From Salipaludibacillus daqingensis (GTDB taxonomy: Bacteria > Bacillota > Bacilli > Bacillales > Salisediminibacteriaceae), in assembly GCF_029891575.1 (NCBI RefSeq), contig NZ_JARZHF010000001.1, positions 729,088-793,087 of the forward strand: a stretch of 64,000 nt of DNA. The letters are read 5' to 3'. Every line of letters starts with the position of its first letter. Within the stretch, counting starts at the first letter, position 1. The translations under genes and the position numbers were made by a program. A model generated the notes under the pieces. It searched no databases, was not told where the DNA came from, and worked only from the letters and a program-made list of their open reading frames with translations. Shown in pieces: positions 20,019-29,320 of this stretch.

Positions 20019-21554
20019 TTAACAATCATATTGTACTTTGTACAAATCTTTTCTTCGATCACGCCACTGAGTTACATTCCCTGACTTCCTATGTCTTCTT
20101 AATAACTCTAAATCCACATCACCAACGACTACCGTCTCAATATTAGGATGACATTCTCCAACAACTCCGTCACGAGGGAAGGCAAAATCTGAAGGTGTGA
20201 ATATTCCTGATTGTGCATATTGAATATCCATATTTTCAACATGAGTTAAGTTTCCAACAGTTCCAGCAATCATCGTATAAACTTGATTTTCAACAGCTCT
20301 CGCTTGCGCACAATAGCGGACTCGAAGATATCCTTGTCTTTCATCTGTACAAAAAGGTGTAAAAATGATATTCGCTCCTTTTTCTGTTGCAATACGCGCT
20401 AACTCAGGAAACTCAATATCGTAACATATTTGAATTGCAATTTTACCACAATCACTATCAAACACCTCTACTTTATCTCCCCCATGGATCCCCCAAAATC
20501 TTCGTTCATTTGGAGTGATATGGATTTTATATTGCTTTTCTACCGTTCCATCTCGCCGAAAAAAGTAAGCAATATTATATATTTTCCCTTCTTCTTCAAC
20601 GAAGTGGGAGCCACCAATAATATTAACGTTATACTTGATAGATAAATCAATAAATAAATTTATATAGTCCTCAGTAAAATCTGTTAGCCTGCGGATTGCT
20701 TGACTAGGACTCTTCTCTTCGATAAAAGAAAGAAGTTGCGTAGTGAAAATTTCTGGAAAAACAACAAAATCCGAATTATAACTTGCACCAACATCGGCAT
20801 AGTATTCACATTGTTGGGCAAATTCCTCAAAAGAATTTATTTTTTTCATCATATATTGAATCGCACAAATCCGAACTGGAAACGATGTTTTGAAATGTCG
20901 TTTTGTTGTCGGACGATAATCAACATTATTCCACTCCATTAACGTTGCATAACGCATGGAAGCTTTATCATCTACAAGATAATTACGATTGACCCGCTTT
21001 AACGTAAAACCATTCATAACTTGAAAAGTTAACACAGGGTCAAACACATTGTGACTCATTACTTCTTCGACATATTGCCTTGGAGTTAATTCAGCTGAAT
21101 ACTTTCTGTAATTAGGAATTCTTCCACCGATAACAATACTTTTAAGGTTCAATTCTCTTGCTAACTCTTTTCTAGCTTCGTATAACCGCCGTCCAATTTT
21201 CATCCGACGATAATCGGGATGAACAGCTACTTCAATGCCATAAAGGTTATACCCTTCAGAGTCATGATTCGTAATATATCCTTCATCTGTTATTTCATCC
21301 CAAGTATGTTGGTCATCGTACTCATCAAAATTTATGATTAAACTAGCACAAGAGCCAATTATTTCTCCATCCACTTCCACACAAAACTGTCCTTCAGGAA
21401 ACAATTCTAAATGGCTATATAAATGGGATCTTTTCCAAGGTTCCATATTTGGAAAACATAATTTAGACAACTCAATAATTGCTTCTATATCATCGTGCCT
21501 TATATTTCGGATAATTATTTTTTTTTCAAATTTAGACATATCTAATGGACTCAT
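20019..21554 (-). CDS. yhcX: GNAT acetyltransferase fused to nitrilase-family amidohydrolase (YhcX-like)
   Basis: This roughly 511-residue protein has two domains. Residues 10-200 form a GNAT acetyltransferase domain with the acetyl-CoA loop HPDYRRMKIGRRLYEAR. Residues 225-505 form a carbon-nitrogen hydrolase with the Glu (VVFPEIFTT), Lys (YKIHITPNERRFWG) and Cys (IQICYDIEFPEL) triad. B. subtilis YhcX has the same architecture and lies near glpP. Substrates are unknown. I chose the ATG at 21554, nine bases behind AAGGAAGG. Confidence 0.88.
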   Translation of the reverse strand: MSPLDMSKFEKKIIIRNIRHDDIEAIIELSKLCFPNMEPWKRSHLYSHLELFPEGQFCVEVDGEIIGSCASLIINFDEYDDQHTWDEITDEGYITNHDSEGYNLYGIEVAVHPDYRRMKIGRRLYEARKELARELNLKSIVIGGRIPNYRKYSAELTPRQYVEEVMSHNVFDPVLTFQVMNGFTLKRVNRNYLVDDKASMRYATLMEWNNVDYRPTTKRHFKTSFPVRICAIQYMMKKINSFEEFAQQCEYYADVGASYNSDFVVFPEIFTTQLLSFIEEKSPSQAIRRLTDFTEDYINLFIDLSIKYNVNIIGGSHFVEEEGKIYNIAYFFRRDGTVEKQYKIHITPNERRFWGIHGGDKVEVFDSDCGKIAIQICYDIEFPELARIATEKGANIIFTPFCTDERQGYLRVRYCAQARAVENQVYTMIAGTVGNLTHVENMDIQYAQSGIFTPSDFAFPRDGVVGECHPNIETVVVGDVDLELLRRHRKSGNVTQWRDRRKDLYKVQYDC

Positions 21555-21700
21555 AAATCTCATCCTTCCTTAAGTTTGACTTTTAGTTATCAAACTCTCA
21601 ATGTTCGCTTGCTTCATTTAATCTAAAGCAAATATGACAAAAAAGCAAACATTCTTCGGAACTTTAGAAAATTCTCTCTATTAATGTTATAAAACCATGA

Positions 21701-21737
21701 AAAAACCGTTCATGGATTGACCCACGAAACGGTTTTA
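21701..21737 (-). terminator. Terminator of the CheX-like gene
   Basis: The stem AAACCGTT / AACGGTTT, extended by TCGTGG / CCATGA, ends in a T-run directly behind the gene. Confidence 0.85.
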
Positions 21738-21742
21738 TACGT

Positions 21743-22207
21743 TTAACTTGCTTTTGCAGTTAATGATATATGAACAGCTATTTCTCCTATGATTGAATCC
21801 ATTGGAATCGTAATAAACATCTTTGTGGACCTAAAATTTGACATTCCATCGTTTACAACTGGAGGTGTGACATCAATCAAACAATTTAATTTGGAAAGTT
21901 CTGTTGCTGTTGATCCTGCTACCCAATTACCAAACTCTTGTATAGCACTCCATCCCATATCATCTAAAATTTTAATCGTTACGCCTCCCATCATTGTTCC
22001 AACCAGTTGTTTGGCTGTTTCTGTACTCAATGTACAAATGATTTGCCCAGATAGTTGTCCATTAATCCCCAACACAACTGCAACATCATCAGACGCGATA
22101 ACGCCTTTGCTTGAACTTGGCTTGTTTGGTGTTATATCCACTCCAAAATGATTGTTCATGATTGCTTTTGTAGCTTGACACACAGCATTAATATGATTAG
22201 CATTCAT
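21743..22207 (-). CDS. CheX/CheC-like response regulator phosphatase
   Basis: This 154-residue protein resembles CheX, which dephosphorylates CheY~P. The catalytic ExxN pattern is seen as E91-F-G-N94 in WSAIQEFGNWVAGSTATELS. A second ExxN, as in CheC, is not seen, which favours CheX. No chemotaxis operon surrounds it; a DUF2225 gene is 35 bases upstream. An orphan CheY lies at 28598-28990 and could be its target (inference). Confidence 0.78.
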   Translation of the reverse strand: MNANHINAVCQATKAIMNNHFGVDITPNKPSSSKGVIASDDVAVVLGINGQLSGQIICTLSTETAKQLVGTMMGGVTIKILDDMGWSAIQEFGNWVAGSTATELSKLNCLIDVTPPVVNDGMSNFRSTKMFITIPMDSIIGEIAVHISLTAKAS

Positions 22208-22242
22208 TACTTCCTTTTCATCTCCTTAATTAGGCTATCTTT

Positions 22243-22935
22243 TTATCTATTTACGGCTTTATTTTTTTCTCTCGCTTTATACCATTGATCTCTAGCCATT
22301 TCTACAATTTGTGGTTCCATGTGACGATGTTTGTGTTGTATGACTTTCGAAAAATATTTAATGGCTTCGCCGTTTCTATTTAATAGACGATGAAGTTCTC
22401 CTAAAATATAGATAACTTTTAATTCTGACATAGATTCATAATTGCCATACGAAAAAGCTTTTTCAAACTTTTGAATCGAAAAGTTCACAAACCTCGTTGC
22501 TTCATCTTCTTCGTTAAGCTCCCGAAGTAACCAACTTAGTTTCATACATATACCTGCTAAAATGATGTCAGGTTGCATTGTTTGTTCCCCTGCAACAACT
22601 GCTAACTTAAAAACTCGAACTGCCTCTTCGTGACTTCGTTCACCGGAAAAATCTTGTTTTCTCCATTTTGATGATATCTTGTTTATAAATTGCTCCCTTT
22701 GAGCTTGATGAAACGTTTCTTGGAATTGATCGTTAAACGCATAACCGCACTCAGGACAAACATAAACTTCATACAACAATGGGTTTCTAGATGCATCTTT
22801 GTACTCTTTAGAAAAGTCATTGTTCACTTGTTTCACTCTAATATACCTTGATCGTAACTTTTTAGAAGTGAAATTGTGATCACAAATATGACAAGACAAT
22901 TGCTTATCATACAATAGTGGCACTTCTTTAGTCAT
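22243..22935 (-). CDS. DUF2225 zinc-binding protein
   Basis: This 230-residue protein starts with two CxxC pairs (CHIC near 15 and CPEC near 59) that should bind zinc. A helical, TPR-like region follows (about 95-225), containing FKLAVVAGEQTMQPDIILAG. DUF2225 proteins are common in Bacillus; I know of no proven function. It probably shares a transcript with the CheX-like gene downstream. Confidence 0.8.
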   Translation of the reverse strand: MTKEVPLLYDKQLSCHICDHNFTSKKLRSRYIRVKQVNNDFSKEYKDASRNPLLYEVYVCPECGYAFNDQFQETFHQAQREQFINKISSKWRKQDFSGERSHEEAVRVFKLAVVAGEQTMQPDIILAGICMKLSWLLRELNEEDEATRFVNFSIQKFEKAFSYGNYESMSELKVIYILGELHRLLNRNGEAIKYFSKVIQHKHRHMEPQIVEMARDQWYKAREKNKAVNR

Positions 22936-23092
22936 ATAAAATCACTCCACTTCTATTTTTAACTTAATTAAAGTATAAATTACCTATACTAAAGAAGGAA
23001 GAAAAATATTTTTTTATAAACTAATTAATCTATTATACCTAAGACTATTATATCTCAAACAAAAAACATCACTCTATTTATCCAATATTAAC

Positions 23093-23123
23093 CAAAAAAG
23101 AACACGACTATGTCGTGTTCTTT
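23093..23123 (-). terminator. nup operon terminator
   Basis: The 12-pair stem AAAGAACACGAC / GTCGTGTTCTTT with a three-base loop is followed by six T on the minus strand. Confidence 0.9.
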
Positions 23124-23139
23124 GAACAATATAAAATGA

Positions 23140-24111
23140 TTAACGGCTACCTTTTTCATAAGGTTGATTTAATGCCTTCGGAGGTTCTGCTTTACCAACA
23201 AATCCAGCCAGAGCTAGAATCGTGAGTACATAAGGCAGAATCAACATATAAACTTGTGGAACATTCGCTAGTCCTGGTATTTGCTGAGCGGATATACTTA
23301 ACGCTTGCGCAAAACCAAAGAATATAGCTGCTCCCATAGCTCCAAACGGATGCCATTTACCAAATATCAGTGCGGCTAAAGCCATAAAACCTTGACCAAC
23401 AATTGTTCCACCAGCAAAGTTTCCTGCAGTTGTAATCGCATATACTGCACCACCACTACCTGCAAAGGCTCCACTTAGCATAACGCCAATATATCTCATT
23501 CGATTAACGTTAATTCCCATCGTGTCTGCTGCCATTGGATGTTCCCCCACTGAGCGAAGACGAAGACCGAATGGTGTTTTAAATACGACATACCATACAA
23601 CGATTGCAATCAAAAATGCTATATATGTTGTGGCATACACTCGTGAAAATAGCATCGGTCCAATGATTGGGATCTCACTTAAAAACGGTACATTAATTCG
23701 GAATAAACGAGCTCCTGAAGAAATGGTGTCTGTTTGGCCTTTATCAAACACTTCACGAACAATATAAACCGTTAAACCAACTGCTAAGAAGTTCAAAGCG
23801 ACACCACTAACGATTTGATCTGCTCGCAGTGTAATCGATGCAACAGCGTGGAACAAAGAAAACAAAGCACCTAATACAATAGCTACTAATATCCCCATCC
23901 AAGCGGATGCTGCTCCAAAACCTAACGAATCAAAAAATAATGTACCAATAATACCTCCAAAAGCTCCCATAACCATGAGCCCTTCTAGGCCTATATTTAC
24001 TACTCCGGATCTTTCTGAAAACAAACCACCCATTGCTGTGAGAAGAAGAGGGGTAGCTGCAATCAGAGCAGCCGGGACAATAGTGTAAAGGATTGGTAGT
24101 ATCAAATCCAT
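23140..24111 (-). CDS. nupQ: Nucleoside ABC transporter permease
   Basis: This 323-residue inner-membrane permease belongs to the BPD_transp_2 family and pairs with the permease encoded upstream. The marks SERSGVVNIGLEGLMVMGAFGG (near 33, split by the first helices) and LRSVGEHPMAADTMGINV are typical for purine nucleoside importers. Its ATG directly follows the stop codon of nupP, so translation is coupled. The order fits B. subtilis nupNOPQ, a guanosine importer. Confidence 0.9.
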   Translation of the reverse strand: MDLILPILYTIVPAALIAATPLLLTAMGGLFSERSGVVNIGLEGLMVMGAFGGIIGTLFFDSLGFGAASAWMGILVAIVLGALFSLFHAVASITLRADQIVSGVALNFLAVGLTVYIVREVFDKGQTDTISSGARLFRINVPFLSEIPIIGPMLFSRVYATTYIAFLIAIVVWYVVFKTPFGLRLRSVGEHPMAADTMGINVNRMRYIGVMLSGAFAGSGGAVYAITTAGNFAGGTIVGQGFMALAALIFGKWHPFGAMGAAIFFGFAQALSISAQQIPGLANVPQVYMLILPYVLTILALAGFVGKAEPPKALNQPYEKGSR

Positions 24112-25173
24112 TTATTTCCCCTCCTTCTTGCTTTGAAAGCGGCTATAGATCCAACGAATCAAATAGCTTGATGCTACAAAGAAAATAATTAAAGCAATAA
24201 TAATTTCAACAAGTTCAGGTGCAACACCTGCTTGACTTTGCATATTATTGGCCCCTTGTTTCAAACCACCAAATAAGAAGGCTGATAAAAAGATACCAAT
24301 GGATGTACTAGACCCTAAAAGAGCAACGGCAATCCCATCAAATCCATAGTTCGTAAACGATGGTAAGATATTTGCATAATTATATGTTCCTAAGCCAAGC
24401 ATTGCTCCGCCAACTCCTGCAAAAGCACCTGAAACAGACATAGAAAGAATGATGTTCATATTCACACTCATCCCTGCATATGAGGAAGCGTGTTTATTGT
24501 AACCGACAGAACGAAGTTCAAATCCTTTTTTAGTTTTCCAAAGAATAAACCACATAATGACACAAGCAATGACTGCAACCAAGAATCCCCAATGAAGTCG
24601 GGAAAAATTTGTGATATTTGTTAAAAATTCTGAAGAAAGAGACGCTGAATCATTTACGAATGCTGTTCGCTGACCTGATTCTATCATGTAATTTCTTATA
24701 AAATGGTTAACTACATGCATAGCTATATAGTTCATCATAATCGTCACGATAACTTCATGCACTTGAAACCTTGCTTTTAAAATACCCGGAACAAAACCCC
24801 ATAATGCACCTGCTAATGCACCTGCTAAAAGGGCAAGGGGTAAATGGATAATCATCGGGGCTTCAATAGCAATTCCCACTAAAACAGATGTGAACCAACC
24901 TACGATAAGTTGACCCTCTACACCAATGTTTAATAGTCCAGTTCTAAAAGCAAAGGCTACTGCTAAACCGGAGAAAATTAATGGCGTCATGCGTTGTAAC
25001 GTTTCTCCGAAATCATATGGAGTTCCGAAAATACCACTAATTAATGCTCCATAAGCAGTGATTGGGTTATTACCACTGACAAGCATAATCACAGCACCTG
25101 CTACGAAACCAAATAAAATTGCTATTAAAGGTACGAAAACACCTGTCAAATTACCTTTAAATACATTCTTCAT
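24112..25173 (-). CDS. nupP: Nucleoside ABC transporter permease
   Basis: This 353-residue permease has about ten membrane segments. RTGLLNIGVEGQLIVGW (near 77) and ELRSVGYNKHASSYAGMSV (near 222) are the family marks. Its start codon shares one base with the stop codon of the ATPase gene. It should form a heterodimer with NupQ. Confidence 0.9.
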   Translation of the reverse strand: MKNVFKGNLTGVFVPLIAILFGFVAGAVIMLVSGNNPITAYGALISGIFGTPYDFGETLQRMTPLIFSGLAVAFAFRTGLLNIGVEGQLIVGWFTSVLVGIAIEAPMIIHLPLALLAGALAGALWGFVPGILKARFQVHEVIVTIMMNYIAMHVVNHFIRNYMIESGQRTAFVNDSASLSSEFLTNITNFSRLHWGFLVAVIACVIMWFILWKTKKGFELRSVGYNKHASSYAGMSVNMNIILSMSVSGAFAGVGGAMLGLGTYNYANILPSFTNYGFDGIAVALLGSSTSIGIFLSAFLFGGLKQGANNMQSQAGVAPELVEIIIALIIFFVASSYLIRWIYSRFQSKKEGK

Positions 25174-26699
25174 TATTGCGGCTCACCTACTTCCCTCTTA
25201 CCACCAGCCATAAGAAGACCGAGTTCTTTTTCATCTGTGTCCTTTGCGTCTAATATTTCAACAATCTTTCCTTCATAAATAACAGCAATTCGATCACTTA
25301 CATTTAGTACTTCATCTAATTCAAGGGATACAAGAAGTACCGCTCGTCCCTTATCTCTTTCTTCTACTAATTTTTTATGAATAAATTCAATCGCACCAAC
25401 ATCTAATCCTCGAGTAGGTTGCGCTGCAATGAGAAGATCAGGTGAACGATCCACTTCCCTTGCTATTATCGCTTTTTGTTGGTTCCCTCCAGATAAGGAC
25501 CTAGCTAATGTTTTTTCATTCGGTGTTCGTACATCATATTCTTCGATTAATTTGCGAGCTTTCTCATACATTTTCGGATAATTCAACACACCATTTTTCG
25601 TGAACGGCTTCTGGTAATACGTTTGCAATAATACGTTCTCACCTACAGTAAATTCAAGAACAAGACCATGTTTATGGCGATCTTGTGGGATATGCCCTAC
25701 ACCTGCCTCTGTTACTTTTCGTGGTTTATAACCAGTAATATCCTTACCGGAAACGATGATTTTACCACTTTTAGCTTGTCTTAAACCTGTAAGAGCCTCT
25801 ATCATTTCCGTTTGACCATTTCCATCTACTCCGGCAACACCCATGATCTCCCCAGCTCGTACATCTAAAGAAAGTCCATCAACAACATCAATTTTTCTTG
25901 CATCCTCTACTATCAAATCTTTAATCGACAGAACTTGGTCCTTGGGTTTTGCTTCCGTTTTTTCCACTGCAAAGCTTACTTCTCTTCCAACCATCATTTC
26001 AGCAAGACTGTTTTCCGTCGAGTCTGCAACTTCAACGGTACCAATACCTCGTCCACGACGAATAACCGTACAACGATCACATACTTGTAGTATTTCTTTT
26101 AACTTATGAGTAATTAAAATAATTGATTTACCTTCACTGATTAAGTTCTTCATAATTTGAATAAGTTCTTTAATTTCTTGTGGAGTAAGTGCAGCAGTAG
26201 GCTCATCAAATATAAGAATTTCCGCTCCACGGTATAATGTTTTTAATATTTCAGCACGCTGTTGCATACCTACCGAAATATCTTCAATTTTTGCATTTGC
26301 ATCTACTCGCAAACCATAACGATCTGAAATTTCTGCTACATCTTTTGCAGCTTTTCGAAGATCAATCGCTCCACGTTTAGTAGGTTCACTACCTAAAATA
26401 ATGTTTTCTGTTACGGAGAAATTTTGCACTAACATAAAATGTTGGTGAACCATTCCAATGCCCAATTCATTCGCTACATTAGGATCCGTAACGTCCACTT
26501 TTTCCCCACGAACCTTAATTTCCCCTTTTTCAGGTTGATACAAGCCGAACAAGACGTTCATCAGTGTTGATTTCCCTGCTCCGTTTTCACCTAGTAACGC
26601 ATGAATTTCGCCTTGTTTGACCTGTAGCGTAATATTGTCATTGGCAACGATACCGGGAAACTCTTTTCGTATGTTGTTCATCTCGATTACGTATTCCAA
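25173..26699 (-). CDS. nupO: Nucleoside ABC transporter, double ATPase
   Basis: This 508-residue protein has two ABC domains. The first holds LLGENGAGKSTLMNVLFG (Walker A) and DEPTAA (Walker B). The second is degenerate at Walker A (GVDGNGQTEMIEALTG) but has the signature LSGGNQQK, as is usual in this family. I chose the TTG at 26699 (LEYVIEMNNIRKEF), eight bases after AGGAG; this matches the start of the B. subtilis protein. Longer frames lack a binding site. Confidence 0.9.
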   Translation of the reverse strand: MEYVIEMNNIRKEFPGIVANDNITLQVKQGEIHALLGENGAGKSTLMNVLFGLYQPEKGEIKVRGEKVDVTDPNVANELGIGMVHQHFMLVQNFSVTENIILGSEPTKRGAIDLRKAAKDVAEISDRYGLRVDANAKIEDISVGMQQRAEILKTLYRGAEILIFDEPTAALTPQEIKELIQIMKNLISEGKSIILITHKLKEILQVCDRCTVIRRGRGIGTVEVADSTENSLAEMMVGREVSFAVEKTEAKPKDQVLSIKDLIVEDARKIDVVDGLSLDVRAGEIMGVAGVDGNGQTEMIEALTGLRQAKSGKIIVSGKDITGYKPRKVTEAGVGHIPQDRHKHGLVLEFTVGENVLLQTYYQKPFTKNGVLNYPKMYEKARKLIEEYDVRTPNEKTLARSLSGGNQQKAIIAREVDRSPDLLIAAQPTRGLDVGAIEFIHKKLVEERDKGRAVLLVSLELDEVLNVSDRIAVIYEGKIVEILDAKDTDEKELGLLMAGGKREVGEPQ

Positions 26700-27003
26700 T
26701 GTAAACACTCCTATCGGACTCATTAGAAAAAATTTGATAGCCGCCAAGTCAAAAGAAGGTTTATTCGACAGTTTTGTCAAATGTTCCACACTTTATCAAT
26801 GGAAGTGACACCATAGATTTTCTTTATATTTATTCAATAGAGAAGTTAATAGCCGAAAAAACAGTATCTCAAATGTTCTAATAAGATTCACTCATTACTT
26901 CTCACTTGATTATTATCTCTATTTAAGTTTTACCTATAAACAAAGGCTAGTACAAGACTAGCCTCATTTATGTCTTATAGGTAATTCAAATGTCTTTTAA
27001 TTA
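26700..27003 (-). other. nupN-nupO gap with a stem-loop
   Basis: About 300 bases lie between the binding-protein gene and the ATPase gene. The only clear element is a stem-loop at 26944-26964 (AGGCTAGT / ACTAGCCT) with a T-rich end, 40 bases after nupN. Such partial terminators often keep the binding protein in excess over the membrane parts. Confidence 0.6.
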
Positions 27004-28161
27004 TTATAGGGAACCTTCGAAATCTTCATACTCATCATCAGTTTGTGGAACTTCGATTTCTCCGTTTAAAATCATCGCTTCGTATTCTTCAACAGCTTCT
27101 AATGCTTCATCTGAAACATTGTCTCTTGTTTCTGCAATACCTACACCTTGATCTTCAAGACCAAATTCAAGAATCTCTCCTCCAGGGAAGTTTCCATTCA
27201 TCGTATCTTCAGAAACTTGGTAAACTGATTGGTCCACACGCTTAACCATTGAAGTTAAAATAACGTTTCCTTCTGACCATTCACCTTCAGTAAGCGCTTG
27301 GTCTTGGTCTACGCCGATTGCCCATACGTTTTCTCCACCTTCATTACGGTCAATCGCTTCAGTAAATAGACCATTACCAGTACCACCGGCTGCATGATAA
27401 ATGATGTCTGCGCCATTACCATACATTGTGTCAGCAATTTGCTGACCACGTGAAGCATCGTTAAAGTCTTGAGCATACTGAACAGTAATTTCAATATCTG
27501 GGTTAGCATATTTAGCTCCGGCTTTGAAACCATTTTCAAATTTCTTAATTAGTGGACTTTCTACTCCACCAATGAAACCGATCTGATCTGTTTCACTATG
27601 CATAGCTGCAACGGCACCTACTAAGAATGAACCCTCATGCTCAGCAAATGTAATATTAGCAATGTTTGAAACAGGTTGATCGTCGTCACCCATTACAACA
27701 GTATCAACAATGGCAAAGTTTTGATCTTCGTTTTGTTGAGCAATTGTACGAATATCATCTTCCATTAAGAAACCAATTGCGAATGTTAAATCAGTTCCTT
27801 GACGAGCTAAGTCATTTAAGTTTGGTGCATAGTCAGAAGCATCACTTGATTGGATGTAGTCCACTTCGGCTTCAGGATAATCTTCGCCGAACATTGTTAA
27901 ACCAGCCCAAGCGGATTCATTAAAGGAACGGTCGTCAACTCCACCTACATCAGTAACCATCTTAGAAGAGAAAGCTTCTCCATCTCCTGTTGCTTCATTG
28001 TTACCTTCGTTTTCGTTGTTGCCTTCATTCTCTGTTACTTCATTGTTGTTATTTCCATTCTCATTAATTGGCGTGGTGTCATCATTGTTTTCACCACAAG
28101 CAGCTAGAAGTGTACCAGCAGCTAGTACAGAAGAAACAACCATCATCATACGTTTTTTCAT
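27004..28161 (-). CDS. nupN: Nucleoside-binding lipoprotein (BMP family)
   Basis: This 385-residue protein is the substrate-binding lipoprotein of the importer. It has a signal peptide with lipobox LLAAC (Cys about 23), an Asn/Glu-rich linker (about 25-60) and the BMP domain with VTDVGGVDDRSFNESAWAG and IYHAAGGTGNGLFTEAI. The acidic character of the linker and end fits a salt- or alkali-loving host. The ATG at 28161 has AAGGGGGAT upstream. Confidence 0.93.
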   Translation of the reverse strand: MKKRMMMVVSSVLAAGTLLAACGENNDDTTPINENGNNNNEVTENEGNNENEGNNEATGDGEAFSSKMVTDVGGVDDRSFNESAWAGLTMFGEDYPEAEVDYIQSSDASDYAPNLNDLARQGTDLTFAIGFLMEDDIRTIAQQNEDQNFAIVDTVVMGDDDQPVSNIANITFAEHEGSFLVGAVAAMHSETDQIGFIGGVESPLIKKFENGFKAGAKYANPDIEITVQYAQDFNDASRGQQIADTMYGNGADIIYHAAGGTGNGLFTEAIDRNEGGENVWAIGVDQDQALTEGEWSEGNVILTSMVKRVDQSVYQVSEDTMNGNFPGGEILEFGLEDQGVGIAETRDNVSDEALEAVEEYEAMILNGEIEVPQTDDEYEDFEGSL

Positions 28162-28195
28162 TTTGTAAATCCCCCTTGATCCTTTTTTTTTGCTC

Positions 28196-28221
28196 CCATC
28201 GTGCAATATGTAACACGATGG
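28196..28221 (-). other. Stem-loop in the nupN leader
   Basis: CCATCGTG and CACGATGG form an eight-pair stem with a ten-base loop, about 35 bases before the nupN start. There is no T-run on the minus strand, so it may stabilise the mRNA. It does not show the conserved core of a purine riboswitch. Confidence 0.5.
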
Positions 28222-28256
28222 TAACTATGCCACTATTATGACATATTATGAAGAAA

Positions 28257-28281
28257 ATTATAATCTGTAAAACGTTTTCAA
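28257..28281 (-). promoter_or_regulatory. Predicted nupN -10 box and cre-like site
   Basis: On the minus strand TATAAT (28257-28262) is a good -10 box. Just upstream TTGAAAACGTTTTACA (28266-28281) matches the cre consensus at all but one position. A second cre-like site, ATGTAAGCGTTTTAA, lies at 28428-28442. CcpA control is inference. Confidence 0.45.
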
Positions 28282-28432
28282 AAAAATATTTATTTACTTG
28301 TACGATGTCTGACATCTAAAGTAAACAGACTACTTTTGAAACGTTTTTTGATTCGTGTTTAATATACCATTAAATGATTTAATAATAAATAGTTTTTTAG
28401 ATAATTTTATGAATTTCTCTACTTTTATTAAA

Positions 28433-28458
28433 ACGCTTACATTTTCAAGCGTCTTTTT
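28433..28458 (+). terminator. Terminator-like stem-loop in the nupN-cheY gap
   Basis: ACGCTT / AAGCGT with an eight-base loop is followed by CTTTTT on the plus strand. No gene ends just upstream on that strand, so it may belong to a leader of the CheY gene or be incidental. It overlaps the second cre-like site. Confidence 0.4.
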
Positions 28459-28597
28459 ATCAAAGTTTTGTCAATTTTTTTGCATAGACAACACATGTAA
28501 ACTCCTATTTTATGGTAGTATAAATGATAGAGATGCATCTTAGAGTGGCTGGCTTATTGCAATCTATTGATCATTATTTAAAATGGGGGCGAATTTT

Positions 28598-28990
28598 TTG
28601 AAGGCACTTTCAATCCTTGTATGTGATGACTCCGAATTAATACGAATGCAAATGAACGAAGTATTAAGGTCTATCGGGGTAAAAAATATTCTCGAAGCCA
28701 AAGACGGTGAAGAAGCTGTAAAGATCTGTGTAGAAAAAGAACCTCAACTGGTTTTTATGGATATCATTATGCCTAACAAAGATGGCATTGCCGCGTTAAA
28801 ACAAATAAAACAAAAGACCCCTCATATTAAAGTAATTATGGCTTCATCTTCATCAGGTCATTCTCATTTAAGAAAGTCGCTATTACTTGGTGCACACACA
28901 TTTATTAAAAAACCAATTAGCGAAGTCGTTATTCGCGATATCATATACAACCATCTCGACGAACAGTCCAAATCATCAACAAAAGTGTAA
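28598..28990 (+). CDS. Orphan CheY-like response regulator
   Basis: This 130-residue protein is a single receiver domain without an output domain. The acidic pair D10-D11, phosphoacceptor D55 (LVFMDIIMP), a hydroxyl residue in VIMASSSSG and the Lys in TFIKKP are all present, so it should be phosphorylated. I chose the TTG at 28598, behind GGGGGCG; an ATG at 28583 overlaps that site. No kinase is adjacent; the PAS kinase at 31456-33291 and the CheX-like protein at 21743-22207 are possible partners. Confidence 0.88.
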   Translation: MKALSILVCDDSELIRMQMNEVLRSIGVKNILEAKDGEEAVKICVEKEPQLVFMDIIMPNKDGIAALKQIKQKTPHIKVIMASSSSGHSHLRKSLLLGAHTFIKKPISEVVIRDIIYNHLDEQSKSSTKV

Positions 28991-29320
28991 TCGATTTAAT
29001 AGCTGGGTGACACACACGTGCTCCGTCTCGGTATATCATTCTTTAGAAAGAGACTTACATTATCCCCGAATGTTCATAATATTTTTCTAGTTCGTAGCAT
29101 GCCCTCTACTTTTTTTCTTATTTATACCTTTTCTTTATTAATACACCTGTTCGACTCTTACCCTTCATTGTTTGTGGTCTTTTTTTCCGATGGAAACCTT
29201 TAACCACGAGTTTTATAATCATTCCCAAAAAATACTTCAAATTTATTTTCATTTGTTTTTTATTTTTTAAATCGGGAATGCATAATATAACAACAAGAGC
29301 AATTTAAAGGAGGTCAAACA
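28991..29320 (+). other. Intergenic stretch with a possible sigma-B promoter
   Basis: These 330 bases hold no convincing gene. Near the end GTTTTT (29255-29260) and GGGAAT (29274-29279) are 13 bases apart, which fits a general-stress sigma-B promoter for the gene at 29321. CATTCCC/GGGAATG also forms a long-range inverted repeat there. Confidence 0.4.

Noticed and set aside
21743..22207. Plus-strand frame opposite the CheX-like gene
   Set aside because: It is a mirror of the real gene, which has family motifs, a binding site and a terminator on the minus strand.
25173..26789. A longer NupO starting at 26789
   Set aside because: The extra 30 residues have no similarity to the family and no binding site lies before that start. 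TTG at 26699 has AGGAG at the right distance.
28162..28330. A purine riboswitch upstream of nupN
   Set aside because: A stem-loop is present, but the conserved core of the purine aptamer and its three-helix layout are missing.
28887..29203. Short plus-strand frames after the orphan CheY gene
   Set aside because: They overlap the CheY gene or each other, lack ribosome binding sites and have unlikely composition.
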